DNA of 64,000 bases, from positions 682,001 to 746,000 of the forward strand of contig NZ_CP013909.1 of NCBI RefSeq assembly GCF_001507645.1, in the 5' to 3' direction. Position numbers and translations under genes: made by a program. This DNA is from Hymenobacter sedentarius. Lineage in GTDB: Bacteria > Bacteroidota > Bacteroidia > Cytophagales > Hymenobacteraceae. Position 1 is the first letter of the stretch, and each line of letters opens with the position of its first letter. This document shows, in pieces, positions 49,736 through 57,735 of the stretch. The notes below the pieces were generated by a model. The model made no database searches. It had not been told where the DNA came from and saw only the letters and a program-made list of their open reading frames with translations.

Positions 49736-50788
49736 ATGAAAACCGAAGGAATATACTCAGGAGACTATTCAATGGTATCCGAGGCATACATGTATGAACT
49801 TGACCATCGCCTTGGCCGGGCGCTTACCCATTGGGAAGAAATGCAAGAGAAGTACAACGATATGCCTGAGGACGCAAACGCGGTTATTGGGTATGGGAAA
49901 TGGGTAAAACCAGTAAAACGCGGCAATGGGGCTACCCTATTCGATGCTTATGAGGCGCCACTACCTCATTACTATTTATACTATCCATACTTTCTGGAAT
50001 TGATAACCAAATTACCTGATTACAATATCATTCCATCTATTGAATCAACCTTTCATGGGGACGGTGTTGATTTAGATTACATAGAACACCTTATTGAGCG
50101 TTATATCGAAGCGGGCGTCTTGGAGAAAGGAGGACCCATTATTACAGATGATATCAATGCCACACTACGCTTCTACGAAGAGGGTTGTACAGTCGAGCAA
50201 ATAATTGAAAGCGGGATAGATGAAAAGCGCATAATTAACCCAGAATGTGACATAGCTAAGAGATTCGAGATTGTGCGAGGGTGGATTAATAAAATGCGTT
50301 ATAGTCCTACGTATCTACCTGTTATTGTAACCTATGACTCAGCGGTTGCAGGAAACGATAGCACAGAAAGCCTCCCCTCGTTAATATTAAAACAGGAGAA
50401 AAGAACAAAGGATACCACAGTAGCAGAGCTTTGCCGCCCGCCGTTTACAAAAGCCGACCTAAGCAATCTATTGCAACACCTTCGCCTTATCGATTCGTCG
50501 GGTATATGTCTAACAAACAGCCTTGAAGGCAAAGGAGCAGGACTAAGGAGCAAGTTTACGGCTGCTTACCGGGTGCTACACAGGGCACAGCTAATGGAGT
50601 CTACAGCCAACGATGCTGAATGGGCAAGTGCTTTTCGTACCGAATACCATGCAGAAATCGGTGAAACGGCCCAAAAACACGAATTGACCGCCCACGGCAA
50701 AGCTGTTGCCACTTCTTCACTACCTTTCCAAAAAGGAGTAGATGAAGTTAACGCTTGGGTGATTAATTGGCGTGAAAACCAGTCTTAG
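49736..50788 (+). CDS. Hypothetical protein, A+T-rich, element-borne
   Basis: This 350-aa protein is not recognised. It is acidic in its first 200 residues and rich in Tyr (YYLYYPYFLELITKLPDYN). A basic C-terminal half (LILKQEKRTKDTTVAEL, SNLLQHLRLID) could be helical DNA-binding, but that is weak. Codon use and base composition differ from the host genes around the element, so it is probably acquired. It lies 33 bp after the integrase stop in the same direction, so it may share its transcript. Confidence 0.75.
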   Translation: MKTEGIYSGDYSMVSEAYMYELDHRLGRALTHWEEMQEKYNDMPEDANAVIGYGKWVKPVKRGNGATLFDAYEAPLPHYYLYYPYFLELITKLPDYNIIPSIESTFHGDGVDLDYIEHLIERYIEAGVLEKGGPIITDDINATLRFYEEGCTVEQIIESGIDEKRIINPECDIAKRFEIVRGWINKMRYSPTYLPVIVTYDSAVAGNDSTESLPSLILKQEKRTKDTTVAELCRPPFTKADLSNLLQHLRLIDSSGICLTNSLEGKGAGLRSKFTAAYRVLHRAQLMESTANDAEWASAFRTEYHAEIGETAQKHELTAHGKAVATSSLPFQKGVDEVNAWVINWRENQS

Positions 50789-50818
50789 AACGGCTTGTCA
50801 CGCCCTCTATTCCCACTT

Positions 50819-50857
50819 ATTGCCTGCTAATACAAGGCTTTTTCAATAGCAGGCAAT
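50819..50857. repeat. Inverted repeat before the HTH gene
   Basis: The perfect 11-bp arms ATTGCCTGCTA and TAGCAGGCAAT are separated by 17 bases. There is no clear T-run after it. It may be a weak terminator, an operator for the HTH protein, or part of a replication origin for the Rep-like protein. Confidence 0.7.
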
Positions 50858-50912
50858 AGGGATATGTGCTTTGCATCACTCGACCGATACACACCCCGGC
50901 GGGCCATAAAAG

Positions 50913-51260
50913 ATGCAAGCAATCATCCCCATAGGCGTTGATTACGCCCAACTACTTGAAGACGTGCGAGCCATGTTCCGGCACGAATTCAACAACGCCG
51001 CCCCGGCTGCGTCCGCCCACAATACCCCACCCACCGACGAGCTGTTGAGCATCCGCGAGGCAGCCGAAATGCTAGGCGTAACCGTGCAAACTGTGCACGA
51101 ATGGAAGCGGCGCGGGCTGCTTAAGTATCACAAGCTGGGTAGCCGTAGCTACCTGAAACACAGCGACGTGTTGTGCGCTCTGCAAGGGCACCAACGCAGC
51201 GAGAAGCCGGGCAAGGGTGCCACGGCGCGGAAAGGTTCACCACGGCCCACACTAGCCTAA
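50913..51260 (+). CDS. Excisionase-like helix-turn-helix protein
   Basis: This 115-aa protein has a MerR/excisionase-type HTH in its middle: LLSIREAAEMLGVTVQTVHEW then KRRGLLKYHKLGSRSYLKHSDV. In Bacteroidota elements such proteins often act as excisionase or as mobilisation regulator. The Rep-like gene starts 12 bp after it, so the two are probably co-expressed. Confidence 0.85.
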   Translation: MQAIIPIGVDYAQLLEDVRAMFRHEFNNAAPAASAHNTPPTDELLSIREAAEMLGVTVQTVHEWKRRGLLKYHKLGSRSYLKHSDVLCALQGHQRSEKPGKGATARKGSPRPTLA

Positions 51261-51272
51261 TGCGCCCGGCTC

Positions 51273-52190
51273 GTGTACGATTTCATCGCCGCACACCTGA
51301 CCTTGCCCGGCAACGACCCCGGCGCGGAACAACGGCTTGCCCGTTCCCCTGCCTTTGCCGAATCCGACGGGCAACCCGACGAACGGGGCCGAATCAGGGC
51401 GACTCACCGAGGCTTGCGGTTGAAGTACGACCCAGCCGCCGGCTTTTTACAGATTCGCGGCTCCCTGCACACGTTTGCCCACGGCCATAACCTGGGCACC
51501 TTCACCGCAGCCGAAGCGCGGGCCGCTTGTGCCGAGTTGGCGGGCGTGCTCGATGTGCCGCCTGAACGGCCGACGGTGCACCGTTTGGAGGTCGGCCTGA
51601 ACATGCCTGTAGCATTTTCGCCGCGCCAATTCATCGAAAGCCTAGCCAGCCACAAAAACAGGCCGTTTGTGGCCCTGACTCCACCGCCAAAGGCCAGCCG
51701 CCCACTATTGTACGGGGCGCACCACTCAGACTACCGGGTGAAATTTTACGACAAAGGCGCATACAGCCGACTACAAGGTCGCCACCTGCCCGACACAGCC
51801 GCCCCGCACCTACTACGCTACGAGGTTGTTTTTGAGAGGCAGCGGCCCATGCTCACCGTAACCGGCCTGTCTACATTGACCCTTGCCGACCTACCCCGCC
51901 CGCCGGTAATCGCTGCCTTCGCCAACCACCTGCGCACCCATTGGAACCTAACCCAACGCCGACAACACATGAACTACGCCGACCTCTCCCTTTCCGATGC
52001 CGCCCTGCTGCACGCCGCTACAGACGTAGCCTTTTGGGAAATCATGCGAGCCACCCAGCCCCGTAGCACCTACGCCCGCAACAAGGCCAGAGCCACCGCC
52101 CTACTGCGCGAGCGCACCGAGCCGCACCCCTACGATGCCGTTTTTGCCCGCGAGCTGGCAAGCATTACCCAACTGGCCGCCGCTGCCTGA
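51273..52190 (+). CDS. Putative replication initiator (phage gpII/X or Rep_trans-like)
   Basis: This 305-aa protein starts at a GTG. Three segments resemble phage/plasmid rolling-circle initiators of the gpII/X and Rep_trans type: VHRLEVGLNMPV, YRVKFYDKGAYSRL and HLLRYEVVFERQ. The Tyr in the second (YDKG) is a candidate active or structural residue. No HUH motif is seen. If correct, the element can replicate as a circle after excision. The family call rests on motif resemblance only. Confidence 0.6.
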   Translation: MYDFIAAHLTLPGNDPGAEQRLARSPAFAESDGQPDERGRIRATHRGLRLKYDPAAGFLQIRGSLHTFAHGHNLGTFTAAEARAACAELAGVLDVPPERPTVHRLEVGLNMPVAFSPRQFIESLASHKNRPFVALTPPPKASRPLLYGAHHSDYRVKFYDKGAYSRLQGRHLPDTAAPHLLRYEVVFERQRPMLTVTGLSTLTLADLPRPPVIAAFANHLRTHWNLTQRRQHMNYADLSLSDAALLHAATDVAFWEIMRATQPRSTYARNKARATALLRERTEPHPYDAVFARELASITQLAAAA

Positions 52191-52364
52191 CCGCTGCCCA
52201 TATATGGGGGTGTTTTCCTCCCTTGTAATCAATAGGAAACCTGCCCTTACAGGCAGCACCCCGGCTAGGGCAATCCACCCAGCCACCACAACTCCAAACC
52301 ATCATTTCACCCCGCGCCGGCACCCTCAAAATGGGCACCCCGGCCACCTAATGCCCTTGCTAAA

Positions 52365-52859
52365 ATGAATATAATCGAGTTTGAAGGCCGCTATTTCCAC
52401 CAGATAGACGGAGCCAGCCGTTACTACATCAGCAAATGCGGAAAGGTATTCGCCTCCCACCTAAAACGCTTGTTGAAAGCTGCCCCGCAGTCGGAAGGTT
52501 ATCCGCAAGCTGGGTTTAAAATGGACAATGGCACCTATAAGCGCCTGCTCATACACCGCTTGGTAGCATTGCAATTTGTACCAAACCCCGAGCCGGAGAA
52601 AAAGAAGCAGGTTAACCACCGCGACCGCAACAGGAAGAATTGCCAAGTCTGCAATTTGGAGTGGGTTACGGCTTGGGAGAACGACCGCCACGCCAGGACA
52701 ACGGCGCGGCCCCTTACTACCGATGGGAGCCATATCCTGGCTAAACTTAGCGGCTTCTGCGCGCCTCTGCACGACTACCAAGCAAAACCGCGCTTTTACC
52801 GCTTCGAGCCGGTGCCTACTTCCTACCCAGAACCCGACACCGATGCTTCGCGGACCTAA
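52365..52859 (+). CDS. HNH endonuclease (homing type, NUMOD4-like N-terminus)
   Basis: This 164-aa protein has an N-terminal region YYISKCGKVFASHLKRLLK of NUMOD4 type, then an HNH core: IHRLVALQFVPNPEPE, VNHRDRNRKNCQVCNLEWVT. This fits small homing endonucleases of phages and mobile elements. The 3' end overlaps the next gene by 17 bp. A truncated paralogue of its C-terminal half lies at 55129-55368. Confidence 0.88.
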   Translation: MNIIEFEGRYFHQIDGASRYYISKCGKVFASHLKRLLKAAPQSEGYPQAGFKMDNGTYKRLLIHRLVALQFVPNPEPEKKKQVNHRDRNRKNCQVCNLEWVTAWENDRHARTTARPLTTDGSHILAKLSGFCAPLHDYQAKPRFYRFEPVPTSYPEPDTDASRT

Positions 52860-53220
52860 GCTGTATCCTGCTGGCTGGGCGCTCTTTATCGCTGTTTCCG
52901 AGCGTCAGGCCCGCCGCCGGGTCAGCAAGGCCAACGGGCTGCCAAGCGGGGCAGTAATTGTGCTGGTAACAGTGGCCGCGTTACACGAATTAGGCGGAAT
53001 CATCTATCCTGGTCAGCTTTACGCTGCCCGTTTGATGTCTCCCAGCCTGCTACGCAAGTATTTGGTTAGGCTTGTAGCGACAAAGCTGGTAGAACGGTAT
53101 GCCCACCGTGGCCATGCCCGCTTACGCCTTACTCTTGAGGGTTCAGTTGTCAGCTCCCAATACCGACGGTACTTGCTGAGTGGGGCAAGACAATACGACC
53201 GAGAACAGGCAATAGATTAA
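52843..53220 (+). CDS. Winged-helix-like element protein, copy 1
   Basis: This 125-aa protein of unknown function has helices and a basic recognition-like segment (SPSLLRKYLVRLVATKLVERY) then AHRGHARLRLTLEG, resembling MarR/winged-helix topology. It overlaps the HNH gene start-to-stop, suggesting coupled translation and a joint role. A paralogue, about 75-80% identical by eye, is at 55352-55729, and a 66-bp stretch at their starts is identical. Confidence 0.75.
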   Translation: MLRGPKLYPAGWALFIAVSERQARRRVSKANGLPSGAVIVLVTVAALHELGGIIYPGQLYAARLMSPSLLRKYLVRLVATKLVERYAHRGHARLRLTLEGSVVSSQYRRYLLSGARQYDREQAID

Positions 53221-53517
53221 AAAAAACGAGGTTGTGCGGTTGTTTGATTCGACCTACCCCTGTTGTTGGCCAGCCCGGCCCTGATGGGTAAAGCCAAACC
53301 TGTTAATCCGGCGCCCTAACCGCGCAGTACACCGCCCCAACGGTCATGTATCCTCAAATGCCGTGAACAAGACTGCTGGCCGTGGGTGGGTGCAAGCATT
53401 TAAGGACAAAGTGAGGCAAGCGACCACTCACTAGCTATACATGGGCTAAACTTTGTTCATTAACCCGTTGGCACCGAACGGCTGAGCCAACCTTGACCAA
53501 CCCGTAAGCGGCAGAGC
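53221..53517. other. Non-coding stretch in the element
   Basis: This 297-bp stretch after the first winged-helix gene shows no gene, terminator or repeat I can support. A small GAGCTT / AAGCTC hairpin lies at its right edge (53514-53532). Confidence 0.5.
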
Positions 53518-53784
53518 TTAATAAAAAAGCTCGCCATTATGGCCTTCCGACCAGCAGTATAGCTTGCTGAAGCTAGGTAAGGTGCTAGCGTGTGCGAAGC
53601 GGCTGGCCGTGGCATCCTTGGTCAGCTTAAGTACCATTACGTTGCCCGCGTCACCCGCTAGCAGGTTAATTTCCCTCACCACCTTCCATTGTTTACGGAA
53701 TGTCGCCGTGGAGACGCACTGTTCCGGTTTATCTAGGCCAGGATGGCGCAACGTAATAACATCGTCCTGCTCGTATATTTCCAA
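53518..53784 (-). CDS. Hypothetical 88-aa protein
   Basis: A minus-strand frame starts with ATG (MEIYEQDDVITLRHPG) and has reasonable amino-acid composition. There is no recognised domain and no membrane segment. It sits between the winged-helix gene and the acyltransferase cargo gene and may be real or chance. Confidence 0.35.
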   Translation of the reverse strand: MEIYEQDDVITLRHPGLDKPEQCVSTATFRKQWKVVREINLLAGDAGNVMVLKLTKDATASRFAHASTLPSFSKLYCWSEGHNGELFY

Positions 53785-53919
53785 GTCGTAGCTCCACCCC
53801 TGAAGAAACTTCCCGGTGTTGGAACCCCGATAGAGGGCATGAATCCCTTTAAAATCAATAGCTCAAAAGCTACGACGACTACCAGCTGCCCAAGCTGAGG
53901 AACAGAAACCATGGCCATC

Positions 53920-53958
53920 AAAAAAGGCCCGACCGTATTGTCCAACGCTCGGGCCTTG
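53920..53958 (-). terminator. Terminator of the acyltransferase cargo gene
   Basis: The stem AAGGCCCGA / TCGGGCCTT is followed by a T-run on the minus strand, directly after the gene stop. Confidence 0.85.
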
Positions 53959-53961
53959 TTG

Positions 53962-55116
53962 TTACACCGGCGTGTACACCGGCATCTGCACCCGCGCCCG
54001 CCGGGCTTTCAGGCGCAGGTGCAGCGGATGCTCAACGAACCTGTACAGCGCAATGGATGCTGCCGTAACCGCCAGCAGGCGCCCCCCCAGGGTGGTGACG
54101 CCGGCCAAGTCGAGGACGCTCATGAACACCCCCACATGCAGCAGGTAGAATACGTAGGAGGCACGCCCCAGCTCCTGCACCAAGTTCCAAGCCAACGCCC
54201 GCTGCAGCAGGGTGGCTTCGCTCAGCAGGCCGTAGAACAGCACGCACACCACCCCGGCAATGGCCAGCCCCAGCGCGAAGCGCGCCGCCGGCGACTCGCC
54301 CATTTGCGTCCCGGCTGCCAGCACCGCCACAAGGGCCAAGCTGCCCAGCAGTGTGAGCGGCAGGCGGGCCCGGGGTAGCTCAGGGCGGCGGGCCACCCAC
54401 ATTCCCAGTCCGACCCCGGCCATGAATTCGGCCGCGTGCCCAAAGTAGGTGTAATTGACCAGGAACGCCGGCGTTTCCATGAAGCCGTAGTATTTTAACG
54501 AGGCAGGCCAGAAAAGCACCAGCCCCAGCCCCAGCAGGGGCAGCACCGCGGCCCAAAGCAGCAGCGGCTGCCAGCGGCGGCGAACCGACCAGAGCACCAG
54601 CGGCGCGGTCAGGTAAAAGGTTTCTTCCACCGTCAGCGACCAGGCCGTGAGCACCCCGGTGAACATGACGTGCTCAAAATAGGCGCGGGTCAGCGTCAGG
54701 TTCATCCCCATCACCACCAGCTTGTCCAAGGCGGTAAGTGGGTACCACCAGTCCGCCACCACGAACGGCTCGCCCACGAAGTGCCAGAGGGCGAATGTTG
54801 CCACGGTGAGCAGCAGGTAGACCGGGTAGATGCGGGCCAACCGGTTTTGAAGATAGCGGCGCAGCCACGGACCACTCAGCTCCAGGCTATCGCGGTAGCG
54901 GTGGGTGATAAGAAAGCCGCTGAGCACGAAAAATAGCGTCACCCCGGCGTTCCACTGCGTGAGGAACAGGTACAGGTAGTGGCGTAGGCCTTCGCCAGTG
55001 GCCGCATCCCGCAATGGGTTGTAGTGAAAAAAAAAGACCATGGCCGCAGCTACGGCACGGATGCCGGTCAGCGCGGGGTAGGTTGCGGAACGCTGGGAAG
55101 TGGTAGAAGGATGCAC
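53962..55116 (-). CDS. Acyltransferase family 3 membrane protein (OafA-like), element cargo
   Basis: This roughly 384-aa protein has 10 or so membrane segments of the acyltransferase-3 family, which O-acylate surface sugars. The family start YPALTGIRAVAAAMVFFFHY contains the conserved Arg and His, and FFVLSGFLITHRYRD follows. I chose the GTG at 55116 (VHPSTTSQRS). The frame runs on to 55290 but only through antisense of the HNH remnant. A TATCTTTG box lies just before this start. Base composition is host-like, unlike its A+T-richer element neighbours, and it opposes them in direction, so it looks like captured cargo that could alter O-antigen. Confidence 0.85.
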   Translation of the reverse strand: MHPSTTSQRSATYPALTGIRAVAAAMVFFFHYNPLRDAATGEGLRHYLYLFLTQWNAGVTLFFVLSGFLITHRYRDSLELSGPWLRRYLQNRLARIYPVYLLLTVATFALWHFVGEPFVVADWWYPLTALDKLVVMGMNLTLTRAYFEHVMFTGVLTAWSLTVEETFYLTAPLVLWSVRRRWQPLLLWAAVLPLLGLGLVLFWPASLKYYGFMETPAFLVNYTYFGHAAEFMAGVGLGMWVARRPELPRARLPLTLLGSLALVAVLAAGTQMGESPAARFALGLAIAGVVCVLFYGLLSEATLLQRALAWNLVQELGRASYVFYLLHVGVFMSVLDLAGVTTLGGRLLAVTAASIALYRFVEHPLHLRLKARRARVQMPVYTPV

Positions 55117-55128
55117 GCTCAAAGATAA

Positions 55129-55368
55129 TTGACGACAATAGAGAAGAATTGTCACGTCTGTAATTTGGAATGGGTAACGGCGAAGGAGAACGACACCCAC
55201 GCGAGGGAAACAGGCCTGCCCCCCGGCACTCCGAACGCTGCGAAACTGCCAATTATTCGCGGGCCCTGTGCGCTTATAAAGGACTACCAAGCAAAACCGC
55301 GCTTTTACCGCTTCGACTCGGCGCCTATTAACTACTCAAAATCTGACACCGATGCTTCGCGGACCTAA
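55129..55368 (+). pseudogene. Truncated HNH endonuclease fragment
   Basis: About 78 codons match the C-terminal half of the HNH protein at 52365-52859 (KNCHVCNLEWVTA, DYQAKPRFYRF, SDTDASRT), but the N-terminal half with the first HNH residues is missing. The only start is a TTG. The acyltransferase gene begins 13 bp away on the other strand, so the cargo insertion or a deletion probably removed the front. Confidence 0.85.
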
Positions 55369-55729
55369 GCTGTATCCTGCTGGCTGGGCGCTCTTTATCG
55401 CTGTTTCCGAACGCCAGACCCGCCGACGTATAAGTGAGGCTTACAAGCTACCGAGTGGGGCCGTAATTGTGTTGGTTACGGTGGCCGCGTTGCATGAATT
55501 GGGCGGAATTATCTACCCGCGCCAGCTTTACGCAGCCCGCTTGATGTCACCAAGCCTACTACGCAAGTATTTGGCAGAGCTGGTAAAGGCACGATTGGTG
55601 GAGCGTTACGCTCACCGGGGCCACGCCCGCTTACGCCTGACCTTATCTGGGGTAGGTGCCGTTGCACAATATCAGCGGCAGCTGTTGGGTGGGGCCAGAC
55701 AGTACGAGCGCAAACAGTTAATTGAGTAG
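55352..55729 (+). CDS. Winged-helix-like element protein, copy 2
   Basis: This 125-aa paralogue of the protein at 52843-53220 has the same start MLRGPKLYPAGWALFIAVSE and the conserved MSPSLLRKYLAELVKARLVE. It is intact although the HNH gene in front of it is truncated, so it may be selected independently. It overlaps the HNH fragment by 17 bp, as in copy 1. Function is unknown; DNA binding is likely from topology. Confidence 0.75.
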   Translation: MLRGPKLYPAGWALFIAVSERQTRRRISEAYKLPSGAVIVLVTVAALHELGGIIYPRQLYAARLMSPSLLRKYLAELVKARLVERYAHRGHARLRLTLSGVGAVAQYQRQLLGGARQYERKQLIE

Positions 55730-55983
55730 GCCGACGCAATGGGGTATGGGTTTACTCCCTTGCTATCTCTTATCCGAGCGCATTGGACGGTATGGACGAG
55801 AAGGCAATTGTTTACGTCTACTCTGTAAATTTATTTTTACCAGTAAAACAACACAATGCAACATACATATAACGAACACGCACGCGCACGCTTCTATATG
55901 TACTATCAATACAGTGAAACTTGCATTATAGGCATGTAGGTTTGTAGGACTTTAATACAAGCATTGAACAAGGGGTACGGCTA

Positions 55984-56015
55984 TTGCGTTTCTAGGCTGA
56001 AATAGCCTAGATTTG
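55984..56015 (+). promoter_or_regulatory. Promoter and palindromic operator of the HicBA-like pair
   Basis: A perfect palindrome TCTAGGCT-GAAAT-AGCCTAGA (55991-56011) overlaps a Bacteroidota -7 box TAGATTTG (56008-56015). A TTG at 55984-55986 gives a 21-bp spacer. The layout suggests self-repression by the HicB-like protein encoded 25 bp downstream. Confidence 0.75.
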
Positions 56016-56040
56016 TTTCGTCCCTAACCCTCAAATTCCC

Positions 56041-56316
56041 ATGTCAGCCCAAGTCCTCAAGCTAACCGGTGTAGTTGAGCCAACAGATATGCCTAATGTA
56101 TTTATTGGATACATTAAGGAAATCAGTGGCATTATCACGCAAGGCGGCTCTAGAGAAGAAGTATATGCAGACCTAGAAGAAATTACGGGATATATGCTAG
56201 AATACAAGCGTGAGGAAGCGTTAGCTTTATTAGCAGAGCAAACTCACAAGCCCGCACCTTCTGTTAAGCGTATGGCCGAAGTGCCTTACGAAATTGCCCA
56301 TGCTGCTCTAGCCTAA
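56041..56316 (+). CDS. HicB-family antitoxin-like protein
   Basis: This 91-aa protein has the HicB partial-RNase-H-like start (LTGVVEPTDMPNVFIGYIKEI, then GIITQGGSREEVYADLEEIT). It is acidic, as antitoxins usually are. No C-terminal DNA-binding domain is evident, so operator binding would rely on another element or multimerisation. It is followed by the HicA-like gene after 3 bp, the reverse of the common hicA-hicB order. Confidence 0.7.
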   Translation: MSAQVLKLTGVVEPTDMPNVFIGYIKEISGIITQGGSREEVYADLEEITGYMLEYKREEALALLAEQTHKPAPSVKRMAEVPYEIAHAALA

Positions 56317-56319
56317 CTA

Positions 56320-56562
56320 ATGAAGCTAGATAGATTTTTGGCATACCTGGATTATCGCGACTGTTTTCCGGAGCAAACTCATCAGACTTTTTCGATATTT
56401 AGAAGTCGAGAAACCGGCCAGACTGTTTCTGTTATAACTAAATCACCGGAGATTCACGCTAATAATGTTGTGCAAGCTTGTAGAGCGTTAGGCATTCCCT
56501 CACCCGATGTTGATAATATAAAAGAGGTAGAGCGCAGACTTGCCATAATCTGGCCCCAATAG
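56320..56562 (+). CDS. Divergent HicA-like toxin candidate
   Basis: This 80-aa protein shares topology with HicA mRNA interferases: an N-terminal helix (KLDRFLAYLDYRDC), a His at EQTHQTFSIFR where HicA has its catalytic GSHH, a strand ETGQTVSVITKSPEIHA, then a helix NNVVQACRALGIPSP. Sequence identity to canonical HicA is low, so the call is inferred mainly from the linked HicB-like gene and size. A terminator follows. Confidence 0.55.
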   Translation: MKLDRFLAYLDYRDCFPEQTHQTFSIFRSRETGQTVSVITKSPEIHANNVVQACRALGIPSPDVDNIKEVERRLAIIWPQ

Positions 56563-56567
56563 TTAGG

Positions 56568-56594
56568 AACCCCGTTAATAGCGGGTTTTTTATT
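56568..56594 (+). terminator. Terminator of the HicBA-like operon
   Basis: The short stem CCCG / CGGG extended by AA/TT is followed by TTTTTT, immediately after the toxin-like gene stop. Confidence 0.75.
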
Positions 56595-56625
56595 ATATAT
56601 ACCCAAGCGAGGAAAATTGCACTGA

Positions 56626-56838
56626 GGGTACGCAGATTGCCCTACCATCACTGCTGAGAGAGGCCACGCCAAGTGGGAAAGTGAATCTCTTAAAGTGGGT
56701 ACCCATCCTGCGAAGGCCACAGCCACTACTAGTCAATTTGTACATTACATGATACCCCAATACAATGCTGCTGGGGAATCAGAAGCTGCCTGCAACCCGG
56801 CCGTAGCCGTTGCCCACTTCATAAAGGCCGCCTGGTAA
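56626..56838 (+). pseudogene. Orphan frame without a start, followed by a terminator
   Basis: Seventy codons open after a TGA, with coding-like composition (AERGHAKWESESL..., NAAGESEAACNPAVAVAHF), end at TAA 56836-56838 and are followed by a strong terminator. The only ATG is late (56752) and a GTG is at 56695. It could be a gene fragment whose 5' part is lost, or a small gene with an unusual start. Confidence 0.4.
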
Positions 56839-56856
56839 ATTACTTCACTGCGAATC

Positions 56857-56884
56857 GCCCCGGCTCACCAGCCGGGGTTTTTCT
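56857..56884 (+). terminator. Terminator after the orphan frame
   Basis: The stem CCCCGGCT / AGCCGGGG has a four-base loop and is followed by TTTTT. Confidence 0.85.
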
Positions 56885-56954
56885 ATGCACTTATCCGTAA
56901 TGTATTAATATACTTATATATTAGTAACGAGGTTATATCCGCCTTACCAAACTC

Positions 56955-57422
56955 ATGAATAGAATAATAGGAAACAGTCTGAAAGCGTTAGGGCTATGTA
57001 TTGGCTTAGCGTCTTGTGGACACAGCACTGCCTCAACGCCAGTTGGAAAGAAGCTCAAAGACCCTAACGCTGGCAAACACCGGTTAGCCCAACATGACCC
57101 AAGAGGTTGGCAGACGTACCCGATAATTGTCCTAATTGCTACCAAGCATGGCATTGGGATTGACACGGCTGGGCAGTTAGTCCGAAACTTTGAAGGGCGT
57201 TTTACTGGCTACGGCCATAACACATTTCAATCAGGAGTGGAGGCTATGCTACCCACGCCCTACAATGGTTATGAGGAAAACACCTCATCTATGAATGATG
57301 ACTCAGCTTTTTTTAAAACGCAAGGCAAGCAGTTCGGTTTGTCTCCTGCTTTGGTTGCTAGCATCATAGCTGACTTCTATCTGATAGGAGGAAGCAATCG
57401 CACCTACCCTGAACCTTCGTAA
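56955..57422 (+). CDS. Hypothetical lipoprotein
   Basis: This 155-aa protein has the lipobox LGLASC (Cys21). The rest is soluble with no recognised domain. The upstream DNA is very A+T-rich (TTATATATTAG), a likely promoter. It is followed after 2 bp by a small membrane-protein gene, so they form a unit at the right end of the element. No function can be assigned; such pairs sometimes encode accessory or exclusion functions. Confidence 0.7.
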   Translation: MNRIIGNSLKALGLCIGLASCGHSTASTPVGKKLKDPNAGKHRLAQHDPRGWQTYPIIVLIATKHGIGIDTAGQLVRNFEGRFTGYGHNTFQSGVEAMLPTPYNGYEENTSSMNDDSAFFKTQGKQFGLSPALVASIIADFYLIGGSNRTYPEPS

Positions 57423-57424
57423 TA

Positions 57425-57649
57425 ATGAGTAATTTGTTGAAGCGCGCCTTAATTGCGTTGGGCATTTTGTGGAGTTGTACCCTATTATTTATGATGCGTC
57501 AGCTTAGCCAAAATGGCCGCTATCAAACCGCTTACGGGGGGATAATATTGGATACAAGAACGGGAGCAACCTACAGGATTAACGGGGGTGTAAATTCACC
57601 TATGCCGTCAGATGAGTTAAGCGCACCTATACCCTCAGGAGATGAATAA
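57425..57649 (+). CDS. Hypothetical small membrane protein
   Basis: This 74-aa protein has one N-terminal membrane segment (LIALGILWSCTLLFMM) followed by a short polar tail. It is tightly linked to the lipoprotein gene before it. No family is recognised. Confidence 0.6.
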   Translation: MSNLLKRALIALGILWSCTLLFMMRQLSQNGRYQTAYGGIILDTRTGATYRINGGVNSPMPSDELSAPIPSGDE

Positions 57650-57735
57650 AACCCCGATGCGCCATACAACAGGGCTTTACGCATATGATTGAGACGCTTG
57701 GAAAAGCCGGCTATCTCAATTTAAAAGATTAGGCC

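Noticed and set aside
53733..53945. 70-aa minus-strand frame near the acyltransferase terminator
   Set aside because: It overlaps the terminator and the other small frame and has no coding character beyond a hydrophobic stretch.
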